From Stutzerimonas stutzeri (GTDB taxonomy: Bacteria; Pseudomonadota; Gammaproteobacteria; Pseudomonadales; Pseudomonadaceae), in the NCBI RefSeq assembly GCF_038561965.1, contig NZ_CP139348.1, positions 2,542,001 through 2,606,000 of the forward strand: a stretch of DNA of 64,000 nt. The letters run 5' to 3'. The notes under the pieces are model-generated. The model did not search any database, was not told the DNA's origin, and saw only the letters and a list, made by a program, of their open reading frames with translations. Positions 47,090-56,054 of the stretch are shown one piece after another; the first letter of the stretch is position 1, and each line of letters starts with the position of its first letter. The position numbers were made by a program, and so were the translations under genes.

Positions 47090-48246
47090 ACCTTGAGGAT
47101 TAGCTTGGAAGCCTTTTCGTTGCGGTGTTGCAGTTGTTCGAGCCCCAGCGCGCCATGGTCCGCTTGATCGCGAGCCGCAAGAATCTTGTCGTGATGCATG
47201 GACTTGCTGCACACCGGGTCGGCGTTGGCGGCATCGCCGGTGAGCATGAAGGCCTGGCAGCGGCAGCCGCCGAAGTCCTTCTCCTTTTCATCGCAACTGC
47301 GACACGGCTCGGGCATCCAGTCGTAACCACGGAATTTATTGAAACCGAAGGAATGCCGCCAGATGTGCTCGATGCTGTGCTCGCGCACGTTGGGAAATTC
47401 CACCGGCAGTTGCCGCGCACTGTGGCAAGGCAACGCCGTGCCGTCCGGGGTGATGTCGAGGAACAGGTTGCCCCAGCCGTTCATACAGGCCTTCGGGCGC
47501 TCCTCGTAGTAATCGGGGGTGACGAAGATCAGCTTGCAGGGGTGATTTTCCGCAGCCAGCTTGTCGCGCCACTCATTGGTGATGCGCTCGGCACGCACCA
47601 GCTGCGCCTTGCTCGGCAGCAACCCAGCACGGTTCAGCTCGGCCCAGCCGTAGAACTGACAAGTCGCGAGCTCGACGAAATCGGCCTCAAGCTCGATGCA
47701 CAGACGGATGATCTGATCGATGTTGTCGATGTTATGCCGGTGGGTGACGAAGTTGAGCACCATCGGGTAGCCGTGCTTCTTCACCGCCCGAGCCATTTCC
47801 AGTTTGTGGGCAAACGCCTTCTTCGAGCCGGCGAGCAGGTTGTTCACCTCTTCGTCGGCAGCCTGGAAGCTGATCTGAATATGGTCGAGCCCGGCCTCGG
47901 CGAAGCTGGCGATCTTCTCTTCGGTAAGACCGATGCCTGAAGTGATCAGGTTGGTGTAATAGCCGAGTCCACGCGCAGCCTCGATCAGCTCGGCCAGGTC
48001 CTGCCGCACCAGCGGCTCACCGCCGGAGAAGCCAAGCTGCGCAGCACCCATCTCGCGTGCCTGGCGAAACACCTCGATCCACTGCGCGGTGGTCAGCTCT
48101 TCATGGCTGCGGGCGAAGTCCAGCGGATTGGAGCAGTACGGGCACTGCAACGGGCAACGATAGGTCAGCTCCGCCAGTAGCCAGAGCGGCGGACCGGGCT
48201 CGTAGCCAGGTTTAGCGAAGCTCGATCCAGAACCGTTCAATGGCAA
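47086..48246 (-). CDS. pqqE: PqqE, radical-SAM PqqA-Glu-Tyr cross-linking enzyme
   Basis: Forms the carbon-carbon bond between Glu and Tyr of PqqA, bound to PqqD. The protein has 386 residues. The radical-SAM cysteines are C31, C35 and C38 in C-P-L-Q-C-P-Y-C, followed by F-S-G-G-E-P-L. The C-terminal SPASM cysteines are present in [28 protein letters not shown] and C-S-K. The start overlaps pqqD by 35 bases. It is clearly related to the second PqqE at 54320. Confidence 0.96.
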   Translation of the reverse strand: MPLNGSGSSFAKPGYEPGPPLWLLAELTYRCPLQCPYCSNPLDFARSHEELTTAQWIEVFRQAREMGAAQLGFSGGEPLVRQDLAELIEAARGLGYYTNLITSGIGLTEEKIASFAEAGLDHIQISFQAADEEVNNLLAGSKKAFAHKLEMARAVKKHGYPMVLNFVTHRHNIDNIDQIIRLCIELEADFVELATCQFYGWAELNRAGLLPSKAQLVRAERITNEWRDKLAAENHPCKLIFVTPDYYEERPKACMNGWGNLFLDITPDGTALPCHSARQLPVEFPNVREHSIEHIWRHSFGFNKFRGYDWMPEPCRSCDEKEKDFGGCRCQAFMLTGDAANADPVCSKSMHHDKILAARDQADHGALGLEQLQHRNEKASKLILKV

Positions 48247-48496
48247 CCTCCAGAAACGCGACGATATCTTCTTGAATCCCTTCAGCCTCGGGATAGCGGG
48301 CCTGCAGGTCGGCGACTATGGCGCCGATGCTACGGGCCCCGTCCACCTCCGTCAGCACCGCCGCCGCGCTTTCGTTGAGTTTGATCATGCCTTCCGGGTA
48401 CAGCAGCACGTGACAGCTTTGCGCCGGCTCCCATTGAAAGCGGTAACCGCGGCGAAAGGCCGGAACCTGGGTCAGTTGGATGTCGCTCATGGTCAT
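48212..48496 (-). CDS. pqqD: PqqD, peptide chaperone
   Basis: A 94-residue winged-helix-like RiPP recognition element that binds PqqA and presents it to PqqE. It has [16 protein letters not shown] and a helical C-terminus. Two ATGs (48496 and 48490) share one GGCGAG ribosome site. The longer form is given. It overlaps pqqE, typical for this partner pair. Confidence 0.94.
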   Translation of the reverse strand: MTMSDIQLTQVPAFRRGYRFQWEPAQSCHVLLYPEGMIKLNESAAAVLTEVDGARSIGAIVADLQARYPEAEGIQEDIVAFLEVAIERFWIELR

Positions 48497-48550
48497 TGTC
48501 TCGCCAGTCGGCAGGCGGGCAGCCCGGCCAAATCAATTTTGCTCGCTGGC

Positions 48551-48568
48551 GGTGGGCCGAAGCCCACC
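48551..48568. repeat. GGTGGGC palindromic repeat between pqqC and pqqD
   Basis: GGTGGGC-CGAA-GCCCACC is a perfect 7-base stem with a 4-base loop, the same core as the repeats at 22783-22839. Within the pqq operon the stem could stabilise upstream mRNA. Confidence 0.65.
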
Positions 48569-48584
48569 CTGCAGAGGCTCGTTC

Positions 48585-49337
48585 CTAGAAGCTGATTCCC
48601 TTGTGCCAGATCCGTTCACGGGTCACGGTATGGTACGGCGGGCGATCCAGCTCGTAGGCCATGGTCATGGCGTCGAGCATGCTCCACAGCACGTCGAGCT
48701 TGAACTGCAGAATTTCCAGCATGCGCTCCTGTGCCTCGCGGGTGCGGTAGTGGTCCAGGGTGATGCGCAGGCCGTGCTCGACGTCGCGGCGGGCTTCCTT
48801 CAGGCGCTTGCGGAAGTAGTCGTAGCCGGAGGCATCAATCCAGGGATAGTGCTGCGGCCAACTGTCCAGGCGCGACTGATGGATTGTCGGTGCGAAGAGT
48901 TCGGTCAGCGAGCTGCTGGCAGCTTCCTGCCAGCTGGCACGGCGAGCGAAGTTGACGTAGGCATCCACCGCAAAACGGACGCCGGGCAGCACCAGTTCCT
49001 GCGACAGCACTTGCTCACGGTCCAGCCCTACCGCCTCAGCCAGTCGCAACCAGGCTTCGATACCACCCTCTTCGCCCGGCGCCCCATCGTGATCGATGAT
49101 GCGCTGAATCCACTCCCGGCGGGTATCGCGGTCCGGACAGTTGGCCATGATCGCCGCGTCCTTAACCGGAATGCACACCTGGTAGTAAAAGCGATTCGCG
49201 ACCCAGCCCTGAATCTGCTCGCGCGTCGCCTGCCCGGCGTACATCGCCCGGTGGAACGGGTGATGGATGTGGTAGTACTCGCCCTTGGCGCGCAGCGCTT
49301 GCTCGAATTCGGCTGGACTCATGGCTGGCAGGTTCAT
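48585..49337 (-). CDS. pqqC: PqqC, pyrroloquinoline-quinone synthase
   Basis: A cofactor-free oxidase that performs the last ring closure and eight-electron oxidation to PQQ. The protein has 250 residues. Conserved parts include [23 protein letters not shown] and a histidine in H-Y-P-W. ATG 49337 is chosen by the usual PqqC N-terminus. An upstream frame to 49421 overlaps pqqB's end and is low-quality sequence. Confidence 0.95.
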   Translation of the reverse strand: MNLPAMSPAEFEQALRAKGEYYHIHHPFHRAMYAGQATREQIQGWVANRFYYQVCIPVKDAAIMANCPDRDTRREWIQRIIDHDGAPGEEGGIEAWLRLAEAVGLDREQVLSQELVLPGVRFAVDAYVNFARRASWQEAASSSLTELFAPTIHQSRLDSWPQHYPWIDASGYDYFRKRLKEARRDVEHGLRITLDHYRTREAQERMLEILQFKLDVLWSMLDAMTMAYELDRPPYHTVTRERIWHKGISF

Positions 49338-49425
49338 GACGGTGTCGTTCCTTTTCTTCTTGTTCCGTTTGTTCATTTCGCGACGTGCCTGGCGGTCTGA
49401 GGCCGCGTTCCGGCAAAGCATCGCT

Positions 49426-50337
49426 CTATAGCTCGATGTTCATGCCGTCGAACGACACTTCGATGCCGTGCTCGCCGAGAATTTCCCGCTCGACGGAGTC
49501 TTCATCGAGGATCGGATTGGTGTTGTTGATATGTATGAGGATCTTGCGCACGGCGGGCATGCCATCGAGCACTTCGATCATGCCGCCCGGGCCGCTCTGC
49601 TGCAGGTGCCCCATCTCGCTGCCGAGCTTGGTGCCAACCTCACGCACGAGCATTTCGTCATCGCGCCACAACGTGCCGTCGACCAGCAGGCAATCGGCCT
49701 GGCGCATGGTGTCGAGCAACTCGTCGCTGACCTTGCCCAGCCCCGGCGCGTAGAAGAGCGTGCCACCGGTTTTGCGATCCTCGATCAGCAGGCCGATGTT
49801 GTCGCCCGGATGCGGGTCATTGCGGTGCGGAGAATAAGGCGGCGCCGAACTGCGCAACGGAATCGGCGTGATGTGCAGGTTAGGGCAGCACGGAATGCTG
49901 AAACTGTCGGTCAGGCCGATGGGGTTCCATCTCAGCCCGCCGTTCCAGTGTTCGAGCATGTTGAACAGCGGGAAGCCGGTCGTCAGATCTTGGTGGACCA
50001 TTTCGGTGCACCAGACTTCGTGTGGGCAGCCCTCGCGCAGGGTCAGCAGGCCCGTGGTGTGATCAATCTGGCTGTCCAGCAGGACGATCGCACCGATGGC
50101 GGTATCACGTGGCGCCCGTGCCGGCTGCAGGGCTGGGAAAGATTCCAGCTGCGCGCGGATGTCTGGCGAGGCGTTGCACAGAATCCAGTCGACGCCGTTA
50201 TCGCTGATGGCGATCGATGACTGGGTACGCGCCTTGGCATTGAGCGTTCCAGCGCGCAGCCCTGCACAATTGGCGCAGTTGCAGTTCCACTGCGGAAAAC
50301 CGCCGCCCGCAGCGGAACCGAGAATTCTGATGAACAT
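49426..50337 (-). CDS. pqqB: PqqB, metallo-beta-lactamase-fold oxygenase
   Basis: An iron-dependent hydroxylase of the metallo-beta-lactamase fold that acts on the Glu-Tyr (or tyrosine) intermediate in PQQ synthesis. The protein has 303 residues, starting [20 protein letters not shown]. The CxxC pair is N-C-N-C-A-N-C. Metal ligands lie in D-S-Q-I-D-H-T-T-G and downstream His/Asp. It follows pqqA with a terminator-like hairpin in the gap. Confidence 0.95.
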   Translation of the reverse strand: MFIRILGSAAGGGFPQWNCNCANCAGLRAGTLNAKARTQSSIAISDNGVDWILCNASPDIRAQLESFPALQPARAPRDTAIGAIVLLDSQIDHTTGLLTLREGCPHEVWCTEMVHQDLTTGFPLFNMLEHWNGGLRWNPIGLTDSFSIPCCPNLHITPIPLRSSAPPYSPHRNDPHPGDNIGLLIEDRKTGGTLFYAPGLGKVSDELLDTMRQADCLLVDGTLWRDDEMLVREVGTKLGSEMGHLQQSGPGGMIEVLDGMPAVRKILIHINNTNPILDEDSVEREILGEHGIEVSFDGMNIEL

Positions 50338-50347
50338 GGACAGCCCC

Positions 50348-50377
50348 CAAAAACGAAACCCCGGCGGGAGCCGGGGC
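50348..50377 (-). terminator. Attenuator hairpin between pqqA and pqqB
   Basis: CCCCGGC (50359-50365) pairs with GCCGGGG (50370-50376). On the minus strand the stem is followed by TTTCGTTTTT. It lies 8 bases beyond the pqqA stop. Partial termination here would give more pqqA message than pqqB-E, as expected for a precursor peptide. Confidence 0.8.
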
Positions 50378-50384
50378 TGATCGA

Positions 50385-50456
50385 TCAACGATTTGCGAAG
50401 TACATGGTGACTTCGAAACCAATACGCATGTCGGTGAAGGCGGGTTTAGTCCACAT
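50385..50456 (-). CDS. pqqA: PqqA, PQQ precursor peptide (23 residues)
   Basis: The ribosomal precursor of PQQ. It reads [20 protein letters not shown], then A-N-R. E15 and Y19 are the residues joined by PqqE and later turned into PQQ. AGAGGA lies before the ATG. The sequence matches canonical PqqA closely. Compare the divergent second peptide at 53931-54005. Confidence 0.96.
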   Translation of the reverse strand: MWTKPAFTDMRIGFEVTMYFANR

Positions 50457-50636
50457 AGGTCGGTCCTCTTTTTATGGTGCCGGAAGATTCCGACAGCCCA
50501 ATTAAGCCCCCTGTTCTGCCTGAAGCAGAATGGTACTTTGGAAGGAGACAGCGCCATGCCTTGGTAGTGCCCGACAGACGGCTGTCATTTTCTTGCCACG
50601 TTTCGTACTCAGCTAACGCCTGGCGGGACTGCGTTG

Positions 50637-51755
50637 TCAACTTGAACCCAGCGCTGGCCGACCATTGGCGTTTCGCCACGCCAGTTCGTTGGTAATGGTT
50701 GCCATGGGCACGAACATCGTGCCGTCGAACTCACTGAGCGCCAGTCCCTGCTGAACACGCTGCGGCCAGTCGTTATTGGCCAGCGCGGCCTTGCCGATGG
50801 CTACCAGGTCCATTTCACCGCGAGCGACCATGCCGTCTGCCTGCTCCCCTGTGACGATGCGGCCGTTACCAATGACCGGGATCGAAACGCAGCTCTTGGC
50901 TATCGCAGCCAGGCTCGGACCCTCGCTGAAAGCCGGTGCGGCAGCGTCGGGTTCAGTTACGTGCAGATAATCGAGACCCGCGTCAGCCAGCGCAATGAAG
51001 CGCTGCCGAGCCTCGTCGACGCCGCCCTCCCATTTCAGCTGGCCGTCACACACCATGCTCTGGGACAAGCGCATACCAACCACAAAATCGTCCCCCACTT
51101 GGGCCCGCACGGCGCGGATCACCGCCAGCGGCATATTCAGGCGCTGCAGGTAGTCGCCGCCCCATTGATCAATTCGCTGATTGAATTCGGCACTGATGAA
51201 CTCGTGCAGCAGATAGCCATTGGCACCATGCAGCTCGACACCATCGAAGCCGGCCTCGCGCGCATGCCGAGCAGCTTCGGCGAATCCGCAAATGGCTTGC
51301 TGGATCTCCTGCTCGCTCATTTCAGCCGGAGTCGCATAGGGTCCCTCCCCGCCGTAGAAGGTCAGCTGGGACCCGCTGGGCTGCACGGCCGAAGGCGCGA
51401 TATGACGGGCATGGTGAATGTTGCCCTGGGTCTGGGCGCCACCGTGCATAAGCTGAGCGATGAAAGCGGCTCCGGCATCATGTACGGCCTCTACCACCAG
51501 TCGCCAGCTGTCCCGGTGCGCCTCGGTGGCAAGCCCCGGTTGATTGAAGTAGCCCTGGCTGAAGGCCGTATCGGTATAGACGCCTTCACTGACGATCAGA
51601 CCGAAACCACCCTTGGCGAATGACGCGTAGTAATCACGCATCAGCTCATTGGCTGCGCCCTCGGCTTCGGCACTGACGCGGGTCATGGGCGCAACGACCG
51701 CGCGATTGCGCAGACTCAGATGCTTCAGCGTATAGGGCTCGAACAGTTGCGACAT
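50637..51755 (-). CDS. Old-yellow-enzyme family NADH:flavin oxidoreductase/alkene reductase
   Basis: An FMN protein of 372 residues with a TIM barrel. The N-terminus L-F-E-P-Y-T-L-K-H-L-S-L-R-N-R and A-P-M-T-R are typical, as are the substrate-binding pair in V-E-L-H-G-A-N-G-Y-L-L, and I-G-N-G-R-I-V-T-G. GAGGAG lies just before ATG 51755. It reduces activated C=C bonds in the family. It lies between pqqA and exaC on the same strand, but its link to alcohol metabolism is unproven. Confidence 0.88.
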   Translation of the reverse strand: MSQLFEPYTLKHLSLRNRAVVAPMTRVSAEAEGAANELMRDYYASFAKGGFGLIVSEGVYTDTAFSQGYFNQPGLATEAHRDSWRLVVEAVHDAGAAFIAQLMHGGAQTQGNIHHARHIAPSAVQPSGSQLTFYGGEGPYATPAEMSEQEIQQAICGFAEAARHAREAGFDGVELHGANGYLLHEFISAEFNQRIDQWGGDYLQRLNMPLAVIRAVRAQVGDDFVVGMRLSQSMVCDGQLKWEGGVDEARQRFIALADAGLDYLHVTEPDAAAPAFSEGPSLAAIAKSCVSIPVIGNGRIVTGEQADGMVARGEMDLVAIGKAALANNDWPQRVQQGLALSEFDGTMFVPMATITNELAWRNANGRPALGSS

Positions 51756-51853
51756 GGCGTTCTCCTCATCCAGCCAGAATTGGGGGCATGCTGATGGGAG
51801 GGGTGACGGCGGCCGGTAGTTCGATGAGCGCGATGGCTGGCTTGCAATCGGCC

Positions 51854-51880
51854 ATAAAAAAACGCGGCCGAAGCCGCGTT
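51854..51880 (-). terminator. Rho-independent terminator
   Basis: AACGCGGC (51861-51868) and GCCGCGTT (51873-51880) form an 8-base stem with CGAA loop. On the minus strand it runs into seven T. It lies between exaC and the OYE gene and ends exaC transcription. Confidence 0.85.
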
Positions 51881-51965
51881 GCGATAGGAATCGTGCGCTC
51901 GATTCAAGGGGGATTAAAGCAGAAGCGGCGCAGATTCCTGCACATGACGTGCATAGCAAAATAAG

Positions 51966-51991
51966 CCGGCGCGCTGGAGCTCACGCGCCGG
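51966..51991 (-). terminator. Hairpin after exaC
   Basis: CCGGCGCG (51966-51973) pairs with CGCGCCGG (51984-51991), followed on the minus strand by CTTATTTT. It lies just beyond the exaC stop, so exaC has two successive terminator-like stems. Confidence 0.65.
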
Positions 51992-51999
51992 GGCCCTCA

Positions 52000-53520
52000 T
52001 CAGAAGAATCCGAGCGGATTGATGTCGTAGCTGATCAGCAGGTTCTTGGTCTGCTGATAGTGGTCAAGCATCATCTTGTGGGTTTCGCGGCCGACGCCGG
52101 ATTTCTTGTAGCCGCCGAACGCAGCGTGCGCCGGGTACAGGTGATAGCAGTTGGTCCAGACGCGGCCAGCCTTGATGCCGCGGCCCATGCGATAGGCACG
52201 GTTGATGTCACGGGTCCAGACGCCGGCACCCAGGCCGAATTCGGTGTCGTTGGCGATCGCCAGGGCCTCGGCTTCGTCCTTGAAGGTCGCGACTCCGACC
52301 ACGGGTCCGAAGATTTCTTCCTGGAACACGCGCATCTTGTTGTGGCCCTTGATCAGGGTCGGTTGCACGTAGTAACCGGTCGACAGCCCACCTTCGAGCT
52401 TCTCCGCCTTGCCGCCAGTGAGGATCTGCGCGCCTTCCTGCTGGGCAATCTCCATGTAGGAGAGAATCTTGTCGAATTGCTGCTCGGAAGCCTGGGCGCC
52501 GACCATGGTGTCGGTATCCAGCGGATCGCCGCGCTTGATCGCCTTGATCTTCTTCATCACCACTTCCATGAAGGGCTCGAAGATCGATTCCTGAATCAGC
52601 GCGCGCGACGGGCAGGTGCAGACTTCGCCCTGGTTGAAGAACGCCAGCACCAGGCCTTCGGCCGCCTTCTCGATGAACGCAGGCTCGGCATTCATGATGT
52701 CTTCGAAGAAGATGTTCGGGCTCTTGCCGCCCAGCTCGACGGTGCTCGGAATGATGTTCTCGGCAGCGCAGCGCATGATGTGCGAGCCGACTGGCGTCGA
52801 GCCGGTAAATGCGATCTTGGCAATGCGGGTGCTGGTGGCCAGCGCCTGACCGGCTTCGCGACCGAAGCCCTGGACGATGTTCAGCACGCCCGGCGGCAAC
52901 AGATCACCGACCACTTCGATGAACACCATGATCGACAGTGGAGTCTGCTCTGCAGGCTTGAGCACGATGCAGTTGCCGGCAGCCAGCGCCGGAGCCAGCT
53001 TCCAGGCGGCCATCAGCAGCGGGAAGTTCCACGGAATGATCTGACCAACGACGCCCAGCGGCTCGTGGAAATGATAGGAAGCGGTGTGCTCGTTGATTTC
53101 GGCAGCGCCGCCTTCCTGGGCTCGGATGCAGCCGGCGTAATAGCGGAAATGGTCGGCGGCCAGCGGCACGTCAGCGTTCAGGGTTTCACGTACGGCTTTG
53201 CCGTTGTCCCAGGTTTCGGCGACGGCGAGCTTTTCAAGATTGGCTTCAATGCGGTCAGCGATTTTCAGCAGAATCAGCGCGCGGTCCTGAACTGAGGTAC
53301 GCCCCCACGCATCGGCAGCAGCATGCGCGGCGTCCAGCGCCCTTTCGATGTCTTCGGCACCCGAACGCGGAAACTCGGCGATCACTTCACCGTTAACTGG
53401 CGAGGTGTTGACGAAATACTCACCTTTGACCGGAGGGACGAACTCACCGCCGATGTAGTTGCCGTAGCGCGGCTTGAAAGAAACGACGGCGCCTGGGGTA
53501 CCGGGCTGGGCGTAGATCAT
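52000..53520 (-). CDS. exaC: ExaC-type NAD+-dependent aldehyde dehydrogenase
   Basis: Oxidises acetaldehyde from PQQ-dependent ethanol oxidation to acetate. The protein has 506 residues. The active-site glutamate is in V-E-L-G-G-K-S-P-N and the nucleophile in [11 protein letters not shown]. The F-T-G-S-T-P-V-G cofactor loop and C-terminal Y-K-K-S-G-V-G-R-E are present. It matches ExaC of P. aeruginosa in length and motifs. It is divergent from the second PQQ-like gene set across a 410-base gap. The alcohol dehydrogenase itself (exaA) is not in the window. Confidence 0.93.
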   Translation of the reverse strand: MIYAQPGTPGAVVSFKPRYGNYIGGEFVPPVKGEYFVNTSPVNGEVIAEFPRSGAEDIERALDAAHAAADAWGRTSVQDRALILLKIADRIEANLEKLAVAETWDNGKAVRETLNADVPLAADHFRYYAGCIRAQEGGAAEINEHTASYHFHEPLGVVGQIIPWNFPLLMAAWKLAPALAAGNCIVLKPAEQTPLSIMVFIEVVGDLLPPGVLNIVQGFGREAGQALATSTRIAKIAFTGSTPVGSHIMRCAAENIIPSTVELGGKSPNIFFEDIMNAEPAFIEKAAEGLVLAFFNQGEVCTCPSRALIQESIFEPFMEVVMKKIKAIKRGDPLDTDTMVGAQASEQQFDKILSYMEIAQQEGAQILTGGKAEKLEGGLSTGYYVQPTLIKGHNKMRVFQEEIFGPVVGVATFKDEAEALAIANDTEFGLGAGVWTRDINRAYRMGRGIKAGRVWTNCYHLYPAHAAFGGYKKSGVGRETHKMMLDHYQQTKNLLISYDINPLGFF

Positions 53521-53930
53521 GATGAGGCTCTCTTCTTCTGCTTGTCGGAGCCTGTGCCGGGAAGTGCACAGGACATGGACCGATCTTAGGCAGCGTGGTC
53601 TTCGCTCCGGTATGCACCCATGGCAGCGGAGAACTCCTCATTTGGTAGTAGATGGCAAGGCGCAGAGGCAGAGCTGATGGCGGTTTGCGATTGTTTCACG
53701 CAGCCCGGATCGGGAGAAAAAGCCGAGCAGGATAGGCCTGGAATCGCACTGCAAACATGACGCTGAACAAGGGCGCCGACCCAGAGCGCAAATTTTCCTG
53801 AAGCGCAATAAAAGCGCGACCAAAAGCCCGCAAAACCGAACCCAAAGTCTTATTAGCCGCCCCGGTAAAGCGCCTTAGCTTCGGGGTGCGACATCGCTAT
53901 TGCCGACAACAACCCTTGAGGAGATACGCC
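53521..53930. other. 410-base divergent control region between exaC and the second PQQ-like set
   Basis: No gene is seen. It holds the exaC leader with a palindrome (53551-53572) and, toward the other end, AT-rich pieces around 53788-53812 and 53846-53855 that could include the promoter for the peptide gene. I could not find a clear -24/-12 or -35/-10 pair for either side. Confidence 0.5.
53551..53572. promoter_or_regulatory. Palindrome in exaC leader
   Basis: CCTGTGC (53551-53557) and GCACAGG (53566-53572) form a 7-base inverted repeat with an 8-base spacer, 31-52 bases upstream of the exaC ATG. It may be a regulator site or a leader hairpin. Confidence 0.35.
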
Positions 53931-54005
53931 ATGCAGTGGATCGATCCGGACTTTTGCGACCTGCGTCTGGGCTTCGAAGTAACCGCGTACGTCTACGTAC
54001 GCTGA
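53931..54005 (+). CDS. Second PqqA-like precursor peptide (24 residues)
   Basis: A short gene with GAGGAG before its ATG. It reads M-Q-W-I-D-P-D-F-C-D, then L-R-L-G-F-E-V-T-A-Y, then V-Y-V-R. The G-F-E-V-T-x-Y core of PqqA is kept, with E16 and Y20 in place of E15 and Y19. Everything else differs: an acidic, Trp-containing leader, a cysteine (C9), and a second tyrosine (Y22) near the C-terminus. It is followed in the same direction by PqqD-like and PqqE-like genes, so it is almost surely a genuine precursor. It is not a copy of the nearby pqqA at the DNA level. Confidence 0.9.
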   Translation: MQWIDPDFCDLRLGFEVTAYVYVR

Positions 54006-54060
54006 GCCCCTGGCCGGCGTGATCGCGCATGCCTTCACGCCGGTCGAGCGAGGAATGAAC

Positions 54061-54351
54061 ATGACAACAACAATTCTGCCTGCCGGCCGCTTCGAAATCC
54101 GCCCACCCTTCCTTTTTCGCTGGGAAGAATCGCAACAAGCGCACGTACTGCTCTATCCCGAGGGCATCGTCAAGCTGAACGCCACTGGCGGGGAGATCCT
54201 GCAACGCTGCGACGGCAACACGAGCGTCGCCGAGCTGATCGATCAACTGGCCCGCAGTTACAGCGCATCCGATATCGGCGCGATCCGCAACGGCGTCCTG
54301 AATTTCCTGGAGGTGTCCCATGGCAAAGGCTGGATCCGAGCTAAGGCTTGA
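54061..54351 (+). CDS. Second PqqD-like peptide chaperone
   Basis: A 96-residue RiPP recognition element with [20 protein letters not shown], closely matching the PqqD core but with different ends. GAGGA lies before ATG 54061, 55 bases after the peptide gene. Its last 32 bases overlap the PqqE-like gene, as in the canonical pqqDE pair. It should bind the leader of the peptide at 53931 and hand it to the second PqqE. Confidence 0.92.
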   Translation: MTTTILPAGRFEIRPPFLFRWEESQQAHVLLYPEGIVKLNATGGEILQRCDGNTSVAELIDQLARSYSASDIGAIRNGVLNFLEVSHGKGWIRAKA

Positions 54352-55465
54352 TGGCAACGGCAGCCCGGTCTGGCTTCTGTTGGAGCTGACCTACCAATGC
54401 CCGCTGCAATGCGTGTTCTGCAGTAATCCGCGCAACTTTGCCGACTACCGTCAGGATGAGCTGAGCACCGCCGAGTGGATCGACGTGATGGCCCAGGCAC
54501 GCGCCATGGGTGCCCTGCAGATTGGCTTCTCCGGCGGCGAGCCGACACTGCGCAAGGACCTTGAGACCCTCGTCGGCGAGGCTGACCGCATGGGCTACTA
54601 CACCAACCTGATTACCTCAGGCATCGGCCTGACCGAAGCGCGTCTGCGTGCATTGAAGGAAGCCGGGCTTCGGCACGTCCAACTCGGCTTTCAATCCACC
54701 GACCGCAACGTGGCCCGTCAGCTGGCCGGCGTCGATGTCTGGGAGCGCAAGCTGCACATGGCGCGGCTGATCAAGTCCATGGACTTCCCTATGGTCCTCA
54801 ATGTACCGATTACGCGGCAGAACATTGGCCAGGTTCCAGAGATCATTGAGTTCGCCGTCGAGCTGGGCGTTGAATACCTCGAGCTGGCGAACGTGCAGTA
54901 CTACAACTGGGCACTTCTCAACCGCGATGCGCTGATGCCTACCCGTGCCGAGCTGCAAAAAGCCGAAGGCGAGGTGCGCAAGGCGCGTGAGCGTTTCGCT
55001 GATCGCCTGACCATCTTCTTTGTCATTCCCGACTATTACGAAGGTCGCCCCAAGGCATGCATGAACGGTTGGGGTGCCATTCACGTCACCATTGCGCCGA
55101 ATGGCAACGTGCTGCCCTGCTCCCAGGCGAGCAACTTCAAGAACCTGACCTTTCCCAACGTGCGAGATCAGCGGCTGGAGCAGATATGGCACGACTCGCC
55201 GGTGTTCAATCTGTACCGCGGCGAAGCCTGGATGCCCGAGCCCTGCCGCAGTTGCGACGAGAAGGAAACGGACTTCGGCGGCTGCCGCTGCCAAGCGCTG
55301 TTGCTGACCGGCAATGGCGCCAATACCGACCCGGCCTGTAGCAAATCTCCACATCATCAGCTGATTCGCCAGGCTGTTGAGCTGGCACAGGATGCGACGC
55401 GCCTCCAGGGCACGCTGATCGCTCGCCAGGCCAGCCAGGGGGTGGAAGTTGAAATTGCCCCATGA
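54320..55465 (+). CDS. Second PqqE-like radical-SAM/SPASM enzyme
   Basis: A 381-residue radical-SAM protein. C27, C31 and C34 (C-P-L-Q-C-V-F-C) bind the SAM cluster, and F-S-G-G-E-P-T-L follows. All SPASM cysteines are present, in [27 protein letters not shown] and C-S-K. These match canonical PqqE at 47086. GGAGGTGTCCC precedes the ATG. By family knowledge it would join Glu16 and Tyr20 of the nearby peptide. The final residues overlap the start of a 32-residue membrane peptide. Confidence 0.94.
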   Translation: MAKAGSELRLDGNGSPVWLLLELTYQCPLQCVFCSNPRNFADYRQDELSTAEWIDVMAQARAMGALQIGFSGGEPTLRKDLETLVGEADRMGYYTNLITSGIGLTEARLRALKEAGLRHVQLGFQSTDRNVARQLAGVDVWERKLHMARLIKSMDFPMVLNVPITRQNIGQVPEIIEFAVELGVEYLELANVQYYNWALLNRDALMPTRAELQKAEGEVRKARERFADRLTIFFVIPDYYEGRPKACMNGWGAIHVTIAPNGNVLPCSQASNFKNLTFPNVRDQRLEQIWHDSPVFNLYRGEAWMPEPCRSCDEKETDFGGCRCQALLLTGNGANTDPACSKSPHHQLIRQAVELAQDATRLQGTLIARQASQGVEVEIAP

Positions 55466-55547
55466 CTCGTTCGGCGGCACAGTCAGCGCAGGACTCCTGC
55501 TCACGCTCGGCTGTTACCTGCTGCTGCGTTACGGGCTGGTGGGCTGA
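55449..55547 (+). CDS. 32-residue single-helix membrane peptide
   Basis: Read from TTG 55449 the frame gives M-K-L-P-H-D-S-F-G-G, then a hydrophobic helix T-V-S-A-G-L-L-L-T-L-G-C-Y-L-L-L, then R-Y-G-L-V-G. It fills the gap between the PqqE-like gene (16-base overlap) and the PuuD-like gene (3 bases away). It is too short for routine gene calling. The clean transmembrane pattern and tight packing support it, but there is no strong ribosome site and no family is known to me. Confidence 0.55.
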   Translation: MKLPHDSFGGTVSAGLLLTLGCYLLLRYGLVG

Positions 55548-55550
55548 GCC

Positions 55551-56054
55551 ATGCAGCTACCCGCGTTCGATCTGCTGGCCCGCTACGCACACCTACTGTT
55601 TGCCCTGGTCTGGGTCGGTCACAACTACGCCAACTTCATCCAGAACCCGCGCTTCGTGCCACTGCAGAACGGCATCGACACCGCGACGCTGAACTGCGAT
55701 CTGGAAGCACGGATGAAGCGCGAACACGGCATCTTCCGCTACGCATCCTTGGTGGTCTGGATGTCTGGGATCTTCATGCTCTGGCAGCGCGGCTGGCTGG
55801 TCGATGCCCTCATGCTGCAAGGTCCTCTGGCGGTGATCGGCCTGGGTGCATGGATTGGCACGTTGATGCTGCTCAACCTTTGGCTGGTGCTCTGGCCGCA
55901 TCAGAAGAAGCTGCTCGGCTTTGTCCCTGCGACATTGGAAGAACGGGTGCGCTGTTCGCGGATTACCTTCCTCTCCTCGCGCAGCAACACCATTTTGTCC
56001 TTTCCCCTGCTGTTCCTGATGGCGAGTGGTGGTCATGGCTTGTACCTCTTCTGA
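55551..56054 (+). CDS. PuuD-like (urate oxidase N-terminal/DUF989) membrane protein
   Basis: A 167-residue protein with four or five membrane helices. The pattern matches the membrane domain of PuuD-type proteins: L-V-W-V-G-H-N-Y-A-N-F-I-Q-N-P, then N-L-W-L-V-L-W-P-H-Q-K-K-L-L-G, then S-R-S-N-T-I-L-S-F-P-L-L-F-L-M-A. There is no cytochrome or urate-oxidase part. Histidines H15, H25 and the one near the C-terminus could bind heme or a quinone. The end overlaps the aminotransferase gene. I infer a membrane electron acceptor or carrier for the pathway product. Confidence 0.72.
   Translation: MQLPAFDLLARYAHLLFALVWVGHNYANFIQNPRFVPLQNGIDTATLNCDLEARMKREHGIFRYASLVVWMSGIFMLWQRGWLVDALMLQGPLAVIGLGAWIGTLMLLNLWLVLWPHQKKLLGFVPATLEERVRCSRITFLSSRSNTILSFPLLFLMASGGHGLYLF

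Noticed and set aside
51949..53295. 448-residue open frame opposite exaC
   Set aside because: Shadow of exaC with no motif.
54061..55465. Simple duplication of pqqD-pqqE
   Set aside because: Leader, termini and neighbours differ strongly from the canonical pair, and four extra biosynthetic genes follow in tight linkage. A recent copy would look more alike.
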